Below are positions 1 to 6,587 of a stretch of 64,000 bases of DNA, one piece after another. Each line of letters opens with the position of its first letter. The first letter of the stretch is position 1. The position numbers were made by a program, and so were the translations under genes. The notes beneath the pieces are model-generated. The model searched no databases and was not told the DNA's origin. It saw only the letters and a list, made by a program, of their open reading frames with translations. The DNA lies in the NCBI RefSeq assembly GCF_007988965.1, contig NZ_BJVD01000001.1:1-64000 (forward strand). Reading direction: 5' to 3'. The DNA comes from Rummeliibacillus stabekisii (GTDB lineage: Bacteria; Bacillota; Bacilli; Bacillales_A; Planococcaceae).

Positions 1-106
1 AATGAGTGACCTAAAATAGAGTCCGAGTGTCCTAATCGAATAATGCGAAATATTTACATACCAATTAAAGTACACATCCATCCGCACTACGCCCTAAAGA
101 TCCAAA

Positions 107-139
107 AAGCGCCAAATGAGAAATATCCATTTGGCGCTT
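107..139 (-). terminator. Terminator of the purine permease gene
   Basis: A 12-bp inverted repeat (AAGCGCCAAATG / CATTTGGCGCTT) lies just past the permease stop codon, and on the minus strand it is followed by a short T tract. It should end the permease transcript. Bases 1-106 hold no gene that I can see. Confidence 0.8.
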
Positions 140-142
140 CTG

Positions 143-1441
143 CTATTTAACTATAAAAATAAAATACAAAATGAACAATAGTGCAAGAACATACATTATC
201 GGATGGAGCTCTTTACCACGTTTTTGCATAAGCAAAGCTAATGGATAGAGAATAAAGCCGAACGCTAATCCAAGTGCAACACTAGAAGTGAGTGGCATCA
301 TAATAATGGTTAAAAATGATGGAATCGCTACTTCTGCACGTGACCAATTAATGTTTTGTAGATTCATAGCCATTAATCCGCCCACAATAATTAAAGCAGG
401 TGCTGTTACCTCGTTTGTGATAACGGAAAGGATAGGTGAGAAGAATAATGCGATCGCAAAGCATACGGCAGTAATGACAGAAGTAAAACCTGTTCTTCCA
501 CCTACTGCAATACCAGCAGATGATTCAACACTGGTTGCAGGTGTTGAGGTACCGAGTATTGCACCAATTGCTCCAGCAGAAGAATCGGCTAGCAGTGCAC
601 GTCCGATTTTCGGAATTTTGTTGTCTTTCATAATGCCTGCTTGGCTAGTTAAAGCAATTAAAGCACCAGCAGTATCGAAAAACGCAACAAAAAGGAAAGT
701 GAAAATCACGGCTAATACTTCAGGAGAGAAAATATCATGCAGGTGAGGAAATACCACACCAAAAGTTGGTTTAAGACTTGGGATTGTCCCCATAATATGC
801 GTTGGGATTTTTACTAAGCCAGTCAACATACCTATAATAGTAGAAATAATCATCCCGTAAAAAATAGCACCCTTCACATTGCGGACTAACATAAGGATGG
901 TGATGACTAAACCAAAAACGGCAAGGCCAGTTGTCGGAGAAGTTAAGTGACCTATGGATACAAAAGTATCTTTATTCGGGATAATAATTTTTGCATTTTT
1001 AAAACCGATAAATGCGATGAAAAACCCAATGCCCGCTGCTATGGCATGTTTCAAATCTTCTGGTATCGCATTAATTATTTTCTCCCGTATTTTTAATAAA
1101 CTTAAAATGATGAAAATGACGCCTGCTACAAAAACCCCAGTCAAAGCAACTTCCCATTTAATTCCCATACCTATACAAACAGAGAACGTAAAAAACGAAT
1201 TCAACCCCATACTTGGTGCAATAGCTATCGGATAGTTTGCTAGAAGTCCAATAAGTAATGATCCTATGATAGCAGTTAGCGCAGTTGCGGTGAAAATAGC
1301 CCCCTTGTCCATTCCAGTTTGGCTAAGGATTAAAGGATTGACTACCAAAATATAAGCAATTGAAAGGAATGTGGTAACCCCAGCCAATGTCTCTTGCTTA
1401 TAGCTGGTATTCCTCTCAGTAAATTGAAAAAAGTGTTTCAT
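143..1441 (-). CDS. pbuG: NCS2/AzgA-type purine permease (guanine/hypoxanthine, PbuG-like)
   Basis: Cytoplasmic-membrane importer for guanine or hypoxanthine. The 432-residue protein is almost wholly hydrophobic with about a dozen membrane spans. It opens with an FxFTERNTSYKQETLAG block and then a TFLSIAYILVVNP segment, both typical of the AzgA branch of nucleobase permeases. The start is an ATG eight bases after AGGAGA. Its leader carries a guanine-type purine riboswitch and a terminator, so it should be shut down when guanine or hypoxanthine is plentiful, which agrees with the substrate guess. The symbol rests on family plus riboswitch; a PbuO-type adenine permease is the main alternative. 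Confidence 0.85.
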   Translation of the reverse strand: MKHFFQFTERNTSYKQETLAGVTTFLSIAYILVVNPLILSQTGMDKGAIFTATALTAIIGSLLIGLLANYPIAIAPSMGLNSFFTFSVCIGMGIKWEVALTGVFVAGVIFIILSLLKIREKIINAIPEDLKHAIAAGIGFFIAFIGFKNAKIIIPNKDTFVSIGHLTSPTTGLAVFGLVITILMLVRNVKGAIFYGMIISTIIGMLTGLVKIPTHIMGTIPSLKPTFGVVFPHLHDIFSPEVLAVIFTFLFVAFFDTAGALIALTSQAGIMKDNKIPKIGRALLADSSAGAIGAILGTSTPATSVESSAGIAVGGRTGFTSVITAVCFAIALFFSPILSVITNEVTAPALIIVGGLMAMNLQNINWSRAEVAIPSFLTIIMMPLTSSVALGLAFGFILYPLALLMQKRGKELHPIMYVLALLFILYFIFIVK

Positions 1442-1466
1442 GATGTCTATCTCCTATTCTTTTATA

Positions 1467-1497
1467 TAAAAAAACTTTGGCTACCAAGTGCCAAAGT
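1467..1497 (-). terminator. Riboswitch expression-platform terminator
   Basis: On the minus strand ACTTTGGC and GCCAAAGT form an 8-bp stem followed by seven T, just upstream of the permease ribosome binding site. A segment immediately 5' of it (1496-1513) is complementary, with one bulge, to the 3' side of the aptamer P1 stem, so it can form an alternative pairing that abuts the terminator. Confidence 0.85.
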
Positions 1498-1537
1498 CAT
1501 CTACAAAGGAATAAAAAATAATTATTTCATTTATTTG

Positions 1538-1614
1538 ATATTCCTTGTAGACAAGCTATTTATGGTAGCTGGTAGAAACGATCAAGCCTTATTCTTGAAC
1601 TTATACAAGGATAT
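1538..1614 (-). promoter_or_regulatory. Purine (guanine-type) riboswitch aptamer
   Basis: Read on the minus strand: a P1 stem of CCTTGTA with TACAAGG, then TATAAG, a P2 arm, the invariant TTTCTACC joining segment, a P3 arm containing CCATAAA, and a final TGTCTAC. These match the xpt-class purine aptamer block by block. The base aligned with xpt position 74 is C, which pairs guanine or hypoxanthine rather than adenine. It controls the NCS2 permease downstream. Confidence 0.9.
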
Positions 1615-1638
1615 TTAGGTTTTAAAAGTAATAGAAAG

Positions 1639-1667
1639 ATAATATCAAGATTTAATGTATACGTCAA
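1639..1667 (-). promoter_or_regulatory. SigA-type promoter of the riboswitch-permease transcript
   Basis: On the minus strand TTGACG, a 17-base spacer and TATTAT. The predicted start lies around 1632, about 18 bases before the aptamer, which is the usual spacing for such leaders. Confidence 0.75.
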
Positions 1668-1761
1668 TATAAGCTGCAAAATTTATCGAATAATGTCGAA
1701 GTTGAATAATGTATAAATGATGAAAATAAATACAAGATAAGCTTTGATAGGAGGTTTTTTA

Positions 1762-1911
1762 ATGGTAAATAAAAAAGGCAACAAGCAACATAACAAGGGG
1801 AAAGAAGAATACAGTAATGAATTTATAGAGGAAGAAAAAGTGCCAAAAAAGATGACGTTTAAGGAAAAAAAGGAAAAGGCCATTGAAGTTGCAAGCCAAA
1901 ATTTGCAATGA
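1762..1911 (+). CDS. Small highly charged hypothetical protein (49 aa)
   Basis: A 49-residue Lys/Glu-rich, fully hydrophilic protein starting MVNKKGNKQHNK. It has a strong GATAGGAGG site seven bases before its ATG and ends at a perfect convergent terminator, so it looks like a real gene. The composition recalls minor spore or cytosolic peptides of Bacillales, but I do not recognise the family and assign no function. Confidence 0.6.
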   Translation: MVNKKGNKQHNKGKEEYSNEFIEEEKVPKKMTFKEKKEKAIEVASQNLQ

Positions 1912-1916
1912 TATTT

Positions 1917-1947
1917 AGAAGCCTTAATGAAAATCATTAAGGCTTCT
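1917..1947. terminator. Bidirectional terminator between two small genes
   Basis: A perfect 14-bp inverted repeat (AGAAGCCTTAATGA, loop AAA, TCATTAAGGCTTCT) lies between the convergent 49-aa and 63-aa genes. It probably serves both strands, though the T tails are weak. Confidence 0.75.
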
Positions 1948-1951
1948 AGTA

Positions 1952-2143
1952 TTACTTGTTTACTCTCTCATCCGATTGCTTATTGATTTCAGCAATGGCT
2001 TTTTCTCTCCATTCAGCCGCAAATTCTTCACGGAAGTTGTCAGGACTATTATACGGAGAATTAGTATTTCGGTAATCTTTAGCATTAGGCAGTTGGCTAT
2101 TATTGTTTTTATTCTTTGCTTTATAACCACACTTTTTTGGCAT
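1952..2143 (-). CDS. Small hydrophilic hypothetical protein (63 aa)
   Basis: A 63-residue protein starting MPKKCGYKAKNKNNN, rich in Asn, Lys and Glu. A near-perfect AGGAGGTGATC site precedes the ATG by six bases. The C-terminal half (EEFAAEWREKAIAEINK) is predicted helical. It faces the 49-aa gene across a shared terminator. The pattern resembles small Bacillales spore-associated peptides, but I do not recognise it and the function is unknown. Confidence 0.65.
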   Translation of the reverse strand: MPKKCGYKAKNKNNNSQLPNAKDYRNTNSPYNSPDNFREEFAAEWREKAIAEINKQSDERVNK

Positions 2144-2277
2144 GTTAGATCACCTCCTACATAAAATAAGTTGCTCTTTTTCCTTCATTTTATGCTAAGT
2201 CTTTTGCCGCTCTCTTTTCACATATTAACCAGTATTGCATATGCTAAATGGTATATGAAGAGGGAAGGGGACAGAAA

Positions 2278-2481
2278 ATGAGTTATAAATACAAAGAAGC
2301 AGAATATGATAATCTAAATTTGATTAAGAAATTAGTGAGCGATTACGAAATATGCCCAGAGTGCGGAAGTGTAGGAAGCAGCGGGAGAGATGGAACAATG
2401 AAATACAATAACAAACAGGGTAAATTTGAAAGAACATGCAAGTGTGGATGGGAAGCCAAAGTTGAGATAGAAAAGTTATAA
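2278..2481 (+). CDS. Small zinc-ribbon protein, DUF3797-like
   Basis: A 67-residue protein with two Cys pairs, CPEC at about residue 26 and CKC at about residue 57, flanking a GxxGRDGTM stretch and the segment FERTCKCGW. This agrees with the DUF3797 family as I remember it, found in Bacillus chromosomes and phages. The Cys pairs probably bind zinc. I chose the ATG at 2278 because AGGGAAGGGG sits just before it; an upstream in-frame ATG at 2248 has no site. Function unknown. Confidence 0.7.
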   Translation: MSYKYKEAEYDNLNLIKKLVSDYEICPECGSVGSSGRDGTMKYNNKQGKFERTCKCGWEAKVEIEKL

Positions 2482-2718
2482 ATAATCAAAACGATCAAGC
2501 CAAAGTAAATGCGTTAAATCTAGTAATAATTAAAAAATACATAAAATGTTTTTTCTAAATTAAATAATGGCAGAAAACTCAGTAATCAACTTTCAAAAGT
2601 TTAGTTGTAAATTAGCTTCTCAAAAGGAATTTATTCCTATTTGGGAAGCTATTAGATATGTACATGCAAATAATTATTTTCTAAAAGAGGTAGTTATTAT
2701 TGTTAACATTCAGGTGGA
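2482..2718. other. Intergenic stretch with no convincing gene
   Basis: AT-rich DNA after the zinc-ribbon gene. I see short out-of-frame coding-like pieces but no ORF with a ribosome binding site, and no clear hairpin. It may hold decayed sequence. Confidence 0.5.
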
Positions 2719-2835
2719 ATGAGATTGTTTTATCCAAAAGTATTTTCGAGAAAAGTGAAAAATGGTGATAGTATAGGGGATGATATTATAAGGAAACAAT
2801 TGAAACAATATTTAGGAATTGAATTACATATCTAA
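2719..2835 (+). CDS. Possible tiny ORF or gene remnant (38 aa)
   Basis: ATG preceded by CAGGTGG, reading 38 codons (starting MRLFYPKVFSRKVKNGDS, ending YLGIELHI) to TAA. A terminator-like hairpin with six T follows at once. It may be the surviving end of a larger broken gene rather than a functional peptide. No family is recognised. Confidence 0.3.
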   Translation: MRLFYPKVFSRKVKNGDSIGDDIIRKQLKQYLGIELHI

Positions 2836-2843
2836 TAGTAGTA

Positions 2844-2878
2844 AACCGCTTAATGTATAACATATGAGCGGCTTTTTT
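2844..2878 (+). terminator. Terminator-like hairpin
   Basis: CCGCT and AGCGG enclose an AT-rich loop region with internal pairing, followed by TTTTTT. It ends whatever is read across 2719-2835. Confidence 0.6.
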
Positions 2879-2982
2879 ATGGTTAAAAGCGATAAAAAGA
2901 ATAAGTAAAATGGGATATTTGTAATTAAAATAAATAAATTATTTTCAATAATACGATTTTATAGCAAAAAGAACGTATGTTT

Positions 2983-2990
2983 GGTATAAT
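2983..2990 (+). promoter_or_regulatory. Extended -10 promoter of the holin-like toxin mRNA
   Basis: TGGTATAAT is a perfect -10 box with the TGn extension; no good -35 is visible. Transcription from about 2997 would give a leader of nearly 100 bases before the toxin start. Confidence 0.65.
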
Positions 2991-3064
2991 GTTGATAGAT
3001 AGTACGGTACTCAAGGGTGGTTGGCTTGCTCCTAAATAGATCAGACTAATTTGTCCATAACGTG

Positions 3065-3094
3065 TGGCATCGTCTGTACAAGGAGGTGATGCCA
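3065..3094 (+). promoter_or_regulatory. Hairpin sequestering the toxin ribosome binding site
   Basis: TGGCATC (3065-3071) is complementary to GATGCCA (3088-3094). The stem would hold AGGAGG in its loop and reach the start codon, the kind of translation-masking structure used by type I toxin mRNAs. Seen directly as an inverted repeat; the masking role is inferred. Confidence 0.6.
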
Positions 3095-3177
3095 TGACGG
3101 TATATGAATCATTAACGTTTGCGATTGCATTCGCTACCTTAATCATTACAATTCTGTCATTCAACCATAAAAAATAA
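3094..3177 (+). CDS. Putative holin-like type I toxin (27 aa)
   Basis: The 27-residue peptide is one membrane helix followed by a basic end: MTVYESLTF, then AIAFATLIITILSF, then NHKK. This matches the putative holin-like toxin (Hol-Tox) family of Firmicutes, relatives of TxpA/BsrG-type type I toxins that damage the membrane when over-produced. AGGAGGTGAT precedes the ATG. A long leader, a masking hairpin, a convergent antisense promoter and overlapping terminators surround it, which is the expected layout. Too short for routine gene callers. Confidence 0.8.
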   Translation: MTVYESLTFAIAFATLIITILSFNHKK

Positions 3178-3311
3178 CCCATCCTTGAGTTAACGGCTCT
3201 GATGGGTTGTCATATCCTAAATGAGCTAGTCCCCCCTACCGGGAACCAACTATCATCTATTTAACCGTCCGATGCTCCAACATCGGCGGTCTTTTTAATA
3301 TATGTAGTTCT
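3168..3311 (-). ncRNA. Candidate antisense antitoxin RNA (about 140 nt)
   Basis: The minus strand carries a promoter (TTGAAA, 17 bases, TATACT at 3318-3346) and, about 110-140 bases on, an intrinsic terminator in which AACCCATC pairs with GATGGGTT and ATTTTTT follows. The predicted RNA runs from about 3311 to about 3170 and is complementary to the toxin mRNA 3' untranslated region and the last codons, like RatA against TxpA. No transcript data are available, so this is inference from signals. Confidence 0.7.
3264..3297 (+). terminator. Terminator of the holin-like toxin mRNA
   Basis: ACCG plus CCGATG pair with CATCGG plus CGGT around a CTCCAA loop, followed by CTTTTT. The toxin mRNA would therefore run about 300 bases and overlap the antisense RNA along its 3' end. 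Confidence 0.8.
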
Positions 3312-3317
3312 ACTTTT

Positions 3318-3346
3318 AGTATACGAGTATACTGACTATATTTCAA
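3318..3346 (-). promoter_or_regulatory. Promoter of the antisense RNA
   Basis: On the minus strand TTGAAA, an exact 17-base spacer and TATACT: a strong SigA promoter pointing toward the toxin gene with no ORF in front of it. Confidence 0.75.
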
Positions 3347-3501
3347 GTTTTGTGTCCGGACATTCACAATAGTAGATGTCTTGTTGGTCGATTGGTAGTT
3401 TCGTTTTTAACTAAAGATGGTATGAAAAGGAGAAAGACATGAAATTTGAAAAGTGATTTTAACTCGACCATAGATAAAAGATAGGATGTGTATGTCTTGT
3501 G

Positions 3502-4635
3502 ATGTTAGAACGTATAGAGGAATACAATGATAAAGAAAATGAAGCAGATTCTTATTTTTATGCATTTTTAGAACCGATTTCACCCAAAATGGCTCAATTG
3601 GCTAAAGAACTAGAAAATACAATTTTCAATAGTCCACGCATGATGTTGACTCATTCTAGGGTGTTATCGGAGTACATCTTGAAGCAAGTCATTAAAATTA
3701 AAAAATTTGAAGAACCAGCAGATAATCTGCTAGACAGAATTAATTTATTACAGCATAAAGGGTGCTTGGCAGAAGACATTTGCAATGCCTTACACCATGT
3801 GAGAAAAATGGGTAACCAAGCAGCACATGAAACCCGAGCATTCCGATTCTCTGAAGCCTTATTATCATGGGAAGCACTATATAAAATTATCAAATGGTAT
3901 GTGGACACATATGTAGATGCAAAATTTAAAGTCCCCCCTTATCAAGATCCGCTACCGACAAATCAAAACCAATCTGCAACAGAAGTAATTGAAGATAGAT
4001 TACAATCACTTGAAGAACTTCTTATGTCGCTAAAAGAAAGAGAAGAAGGAAAAGAAGAAGAGGAAGAAGAAGTACAAGGAGACGAGGATCGAGTTATTCG
4101 AGCAATATCCTATCAGGGTCAGCAAATTGATATACCTTATTTTCTTAGAGATATTTATTTGTTGCCACAGCGATTTCCTCATGCAGAGAAATTCTTAATC
4201 CGCTTAGGTGCAGAGCAACAGGTCCGTGTGATGAGTGAACTGCCTAGTAATTTAAATGATTTAAAGCAACATTTAAAAAGAAACCAAGAGCAGAATATAG
4301 AAAACCTTTTTAAGGATTTAAAAGTATTTGTTGAAGAAGAAGTAGAGCGTAGAAGAGTCCAAATGGAAAACGAGGGAAAATTATTTTTATTTTTTAAGGA
4401 CCAGTACATTGTTATAACTGACGAACTTTCTATTATCAAGCTTTCAAACAACGAATTTCAAGGAATTCCTCAACTTATCAGGCAGTTAAATGAGGATGAT
4501 ATTTGTACAGTAGGTCAGCTCCCAAAGGAATTAGTGATCTTAACTAAATATGATAAGGTTGGTAAGGGGACGGTTGAAAAATTATTTAATCAATTGATTG
4601 AAAAGCAAAAAAACATTCAGAAAGCAGCACTGTAA
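3502..4635 (+). CDS. DUF4145 (HEPN-like) domain protein
   Basis: A cytosolic protein of about 377 residues. Residues ~30-145 form a helical DUF4145 unit of the type found at the N-terminus of type I restriction HsdR subunits; its signature is HHVRKMGNQAAHE near residue 100, close to the R-x-H arrangement of HEPN folds. An acidic low-complexity linker (EEGKEEEEEEVQ, about 185-195) follows, then a helical region and a C-terminal segment (TKYDKVGKGTVEKLF) that looks like a helix-hairpin-helix. No restriction motor or partner is adjacent. It lies next to a type I toxin locus, so a defence or RNA/DNA-binding role is possible but unproven. Starts at GTG 3499 or ATG 3502; AGGATG is the only upstream site. 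Confidence 0.6.
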   Translation: MLERIEEYNDKENEADSYFYAFLEPISPKMAQLAKELENTIFNSPRMMLTHSRVLSEYILKQVIKIKKFEEPADNLLDRINLLQHKGCLAEDICNALHHVRKMGNQAAHETRAFRFSEALLSWEALYKIIKWYVDTYVDAKFKVPPYQDPLPTNQNQSATEVIEDRLQSLEELLMSLKEREEGKEEEEEEVQGDEDRVIRAISYQGQQIDIPYFLRDIYLLPQRFPHAEKFLIRLGAEQQVRVMSELPSNLNDLKQHLKRNQEQNIENLFKDLKVFVEEEVERRRVQMENEGKLFLFFKDQYIVITDELSIIKLSNNEFQGIPQLIRQLNEDDICTVGQLPKELVILTKYDKVGKGTVEKLFNQLIEKQKNIQKAAL

Positions 4636-4651
4636 TAAAAGTTTTAAGTTA

Positions 4652-4696
4652 GATAACCCAATTGTTTGAGAAAAGAACATTGGGCTATCTTTTTTA
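4652..4696 (+). terminator. Terminator of the DUF4145 gene
   Basis: GATA and CCCAAT pair with ATTGGG and TATC across a long loop, followed by TTTTTT. Confidence 0.75.
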
Positions 4697-4777
4697 ATGC
4701 TAGTTTAATTACCAATGATAAGTGAAAATGATATACTACTTATACTTACAATTTTTTGTTTTAAGTAGGGAGGCAAT

Positions 4778-5641
4778 ATGAAGAAGGTTGCAATCATACA
4801 AGATCTATCATCTTTCGGCAAATGCTCACTAACTGCTGCTATTCCAGTACTTTCTGTAATGGGCGTACAGGCTTGTCCTTTGCCAACAGCTATATTGTCA
4901 GCACAAACAGATTATCCTAGTTTTTTCTTTGAAGATTTTACAGATAAGATTCCTCACTTTATTGAAGAGTGGAGCAGTATGGATGCGAGATTTGATGGTA
5001 TACATACAGGATTTGTCACCGGAAGAAAACAAATAGATCATATTTTTAAATTCTTGGAAAAATTTCAAACCGAAAATACACATCTATTGGTAGATCCAGT
5101 GATGGGAGATGGGGGAACAGCCTACAAACTTTATACCGATAATTTACTCTCTAGAATGAGAGAGCTCGTAAAATCAGCGTATGTTATCACACCAAATGTT
5201 ACAGAGTGCTGTTTATTAACAGGTTTATCCTATGAAAAATTATATAGTTATCAAAATGATGATTTTATACAAGCGTTAGAAGAAGCAGGTAAGAACCTAC
5301 AACTAGTAACCGGAGCTAAAGTAATTATTACTGGAGTTACTCCGCCTAAGTACGAGGGGACAGGCCGCTTCATTGGGAATATGTACATAGATAGAGAAGC
5401 AATAAACTATAAAGCTATGCCGTACAATGGATTAAGTTATTCGGGTACTGGTGATTTGTTTGCTTCGGTCATTATGGGTGGGTTAATGCGAGGAGATCAT
5501 CTTAGTGATTCAGTACATCTTGCAGAATCGTTTCTAGCTGCTGCCATACAAGATACTTCAAGAGAAGACGTCCCCAAAATAGCTGGAGTTAACTTTGAAA
5601 AATTTTTAGGTATGCTTCTTAAAAAAAACACACCTCTCTAG
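4778..5641 (+). CDS. Pyridoxamine kinase (PdxY/PdxK type)
   Basis: A 287-residue PfkB/ribokinase-superfamily enzyme that phosphorylates pyridoxal, pyridoxine or pyridoxamine in B6 salvage. The N-terminus (IIQDLSSFGKCSLTAAIPVL) and the segment CPLPTAILSAQT are characteristic of the family. The phosphate loop and catalytic Asp are in SGTGDLFASVIMGG near residue 226, and the VDPVMGDGG motif lies near residue 107. Strong AGGGAGG site before the ATG. Its stop codon lies inside a shared bidirectional terminator facing an ECF S-component gene, consistent with B6 uptake and activation working together. Confidence 0.88.
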   Translation: MKKVAIIQDLSSFGKCSLTAAIPVLSVMGVQACPLPTAILSAQTDYPSFFFEDFTDKIPHFIEEWSSMDARFDGIHTGFVTGRKQIDHIFKFLEKFQTENTHLLVDPVMGDGGTAYKLYTDNLLSRMRELVKSAYVITPNVTECCLLTGLSYEKLYSYQNDDFIQALEEAGKNLQLVTGAKVIITGVTPPKYEGTGRFIGNMYIDREAINYKAMPYNGLSYSGTGDLFASVIMGGLMRGDHLSDSVHLAESFLAAAIQDTSREDVPKIAGVNFEKFLGMLLKKNTPL

Positions 5642-5661
5642 TGCTAGAGGTGTGTTTTTTT
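5628..5661. terminator. Bidirectional terminator of the B6 gene pair
   Basis: ACACACCTCT and AGAGGTGTGT form a 10-bp stem with a T tract on the plus side and an A tract (T on the minus strand) on the other. It overlaps the pyridoxamine kinase stop codon. Confidence 0.9.
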
Positions 5662-5665
5662 GTTC

Positions 5666-6205
5666 TCATTTAAATGTTGGTATTTTTTTTAAGAACATAC
5701 AGACCGGAATGGATACAAGTAGTCCAATAGCATTTTGAACAATGTCTCCAGGAATAGATGCGGCTGGTGCAATCCAATTTCCATAAAGGAAGCCTTCACC
5801 AATAAAGTAAACAGCAATCATTGGAGGCATGGAAATAATCGTTGCAATAAGGTTGAGCATTAAGCTGTTACCACTTCGTCCTCTTGACCAAGCGATCTTG
5901 CCTACAATAAAACCTTGTAAGCCACGTGCAACAAAGGAAATTGGTGCCCAAAGCGTCCAGCCTGAAACCAAATCAAACAGTCCCATCCCAAAAGCGCCGG
6001 CAATTGCTCCTTTTTTTGGGCCAAATAAAATGGAAATAATAAATAGCATGCCTGTACCGAGATGAACCAACCCGCCATTTGCTGTAATCGGCAACTTTAT
6101 ATTTAGTAGCATGGTGGCTACGAAAACTAAAGCTATTGACATGGCACTTGTAATTAAATCAAACGTTCGAATTCTATTTGTGGAATGCCCCATTGTTTTT
6201 TGCAT
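5666..6205 (-). CDS. ECF transporter S component (probable vitamin B6 uptake)
   Basis: A 179-residue membrane protein with about six spans, the small substrate-binding subunit of an energy-coupling factor importer. Features: short N-terminal cytosolic tail, an ITANGGLVHLGTGMLFIISILFGP segment (residues ~40-63) and GPKKGAIAGAFGMGLFDL, the usual S-component layout. It would dock on a shared EcfAA'T module encoded elsewhere. The substrate is inferred from the convergent pyridoxamine kinase gene; PdxU-type S components are a known class, while thiamine-precursor transporters are the alternative. No B6 riboswitch exists to check, and its leader holds no recognised aptamer. Confidence 0.75.
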   Translation of the reverse strand: MQKTMGHSTNRIRTFDLITSAMSIALVFVATMLLNIKLPITANGGLVHLGTGMLFIISILFGPKKGAIAGAFGMGLFDLVSGWTLWAPISFVARGLQGFIVGKIAWSRGRSGNSLMLNLIATIISMPPMIAVYFIGEGFLYGNWIAPAASIPGDIVQNAIGLLVSIPVCMFLKKIPTFK

Positions 6206-6587
6206 ACTTTTCCCCCTAATAAATCCTCAGCTATCACCTTAAAAATAAAAAAGCTGAATTCTTTAAATTATTTAATAAACTGAACTGTAAATAAGATTAT
6301 CAAATGGTTGATCTTTTTAAAAGTATCAATTTTCATAAATTTAAAGGGGCCAGCACGATATGAAAACCTCTAAAAATAAACAGCAATACAATAATTTTTT
6401 AAAATTATAAATACTATAAACCTCGATAGTCTACTTATGCTTATAAAAAGTTTGACACTAACACGAAACTATATATCCTACTAAATTGTCGTAATTCCTT
6501 TTTTAAATTAACTAAAAATGAGTTACTTGGTATAAATTTTGGGGAGAAGGGGTAGAAAAGAAGTAGAAGTAAAAGGAGGTAATAGGT
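6206..6587. promoter_or_regulatory. katA upstream region with candidate promoter
   Basis: A 380-base gap with divergent control signals. TTGACA at 6452-6457 with TATCCT 16 bases on is a plausible katA promoter. An AT-rich near-palindrome at 6396-6410 matches 11 of 14 fixed positions of the PerR box I remember, but such matches are common in AT-rich DNA. Nothing else is clear. Confidence 0.35.

Noticed and set aside
1394-1618. Open frame on the plus strand over the permease start and leader
   Set aside because: It overlaps the permease start, terminator and purine aptamer, has no ribosome binding site and no family resemblance.
2925-3182. 85-aa minus-strand open frame over the toxin locus
   Set aside because: It is antisense to the toxin gene and its promoter; no start signal. 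The minus strand there is better explained by the antisense RNA.
6206-6330. Riboswitch upstream of the ECF S component
   Set aside because: The inverted repeat TCAGCT/AGCTGA has no aptamer core of any class that I recognise.
6396-6410. PerR-box-like palindrome upstream of katA
   Set aside because: 11 of 14 matches in very AT-rich DNA is not convincing; reported only as a weak note.
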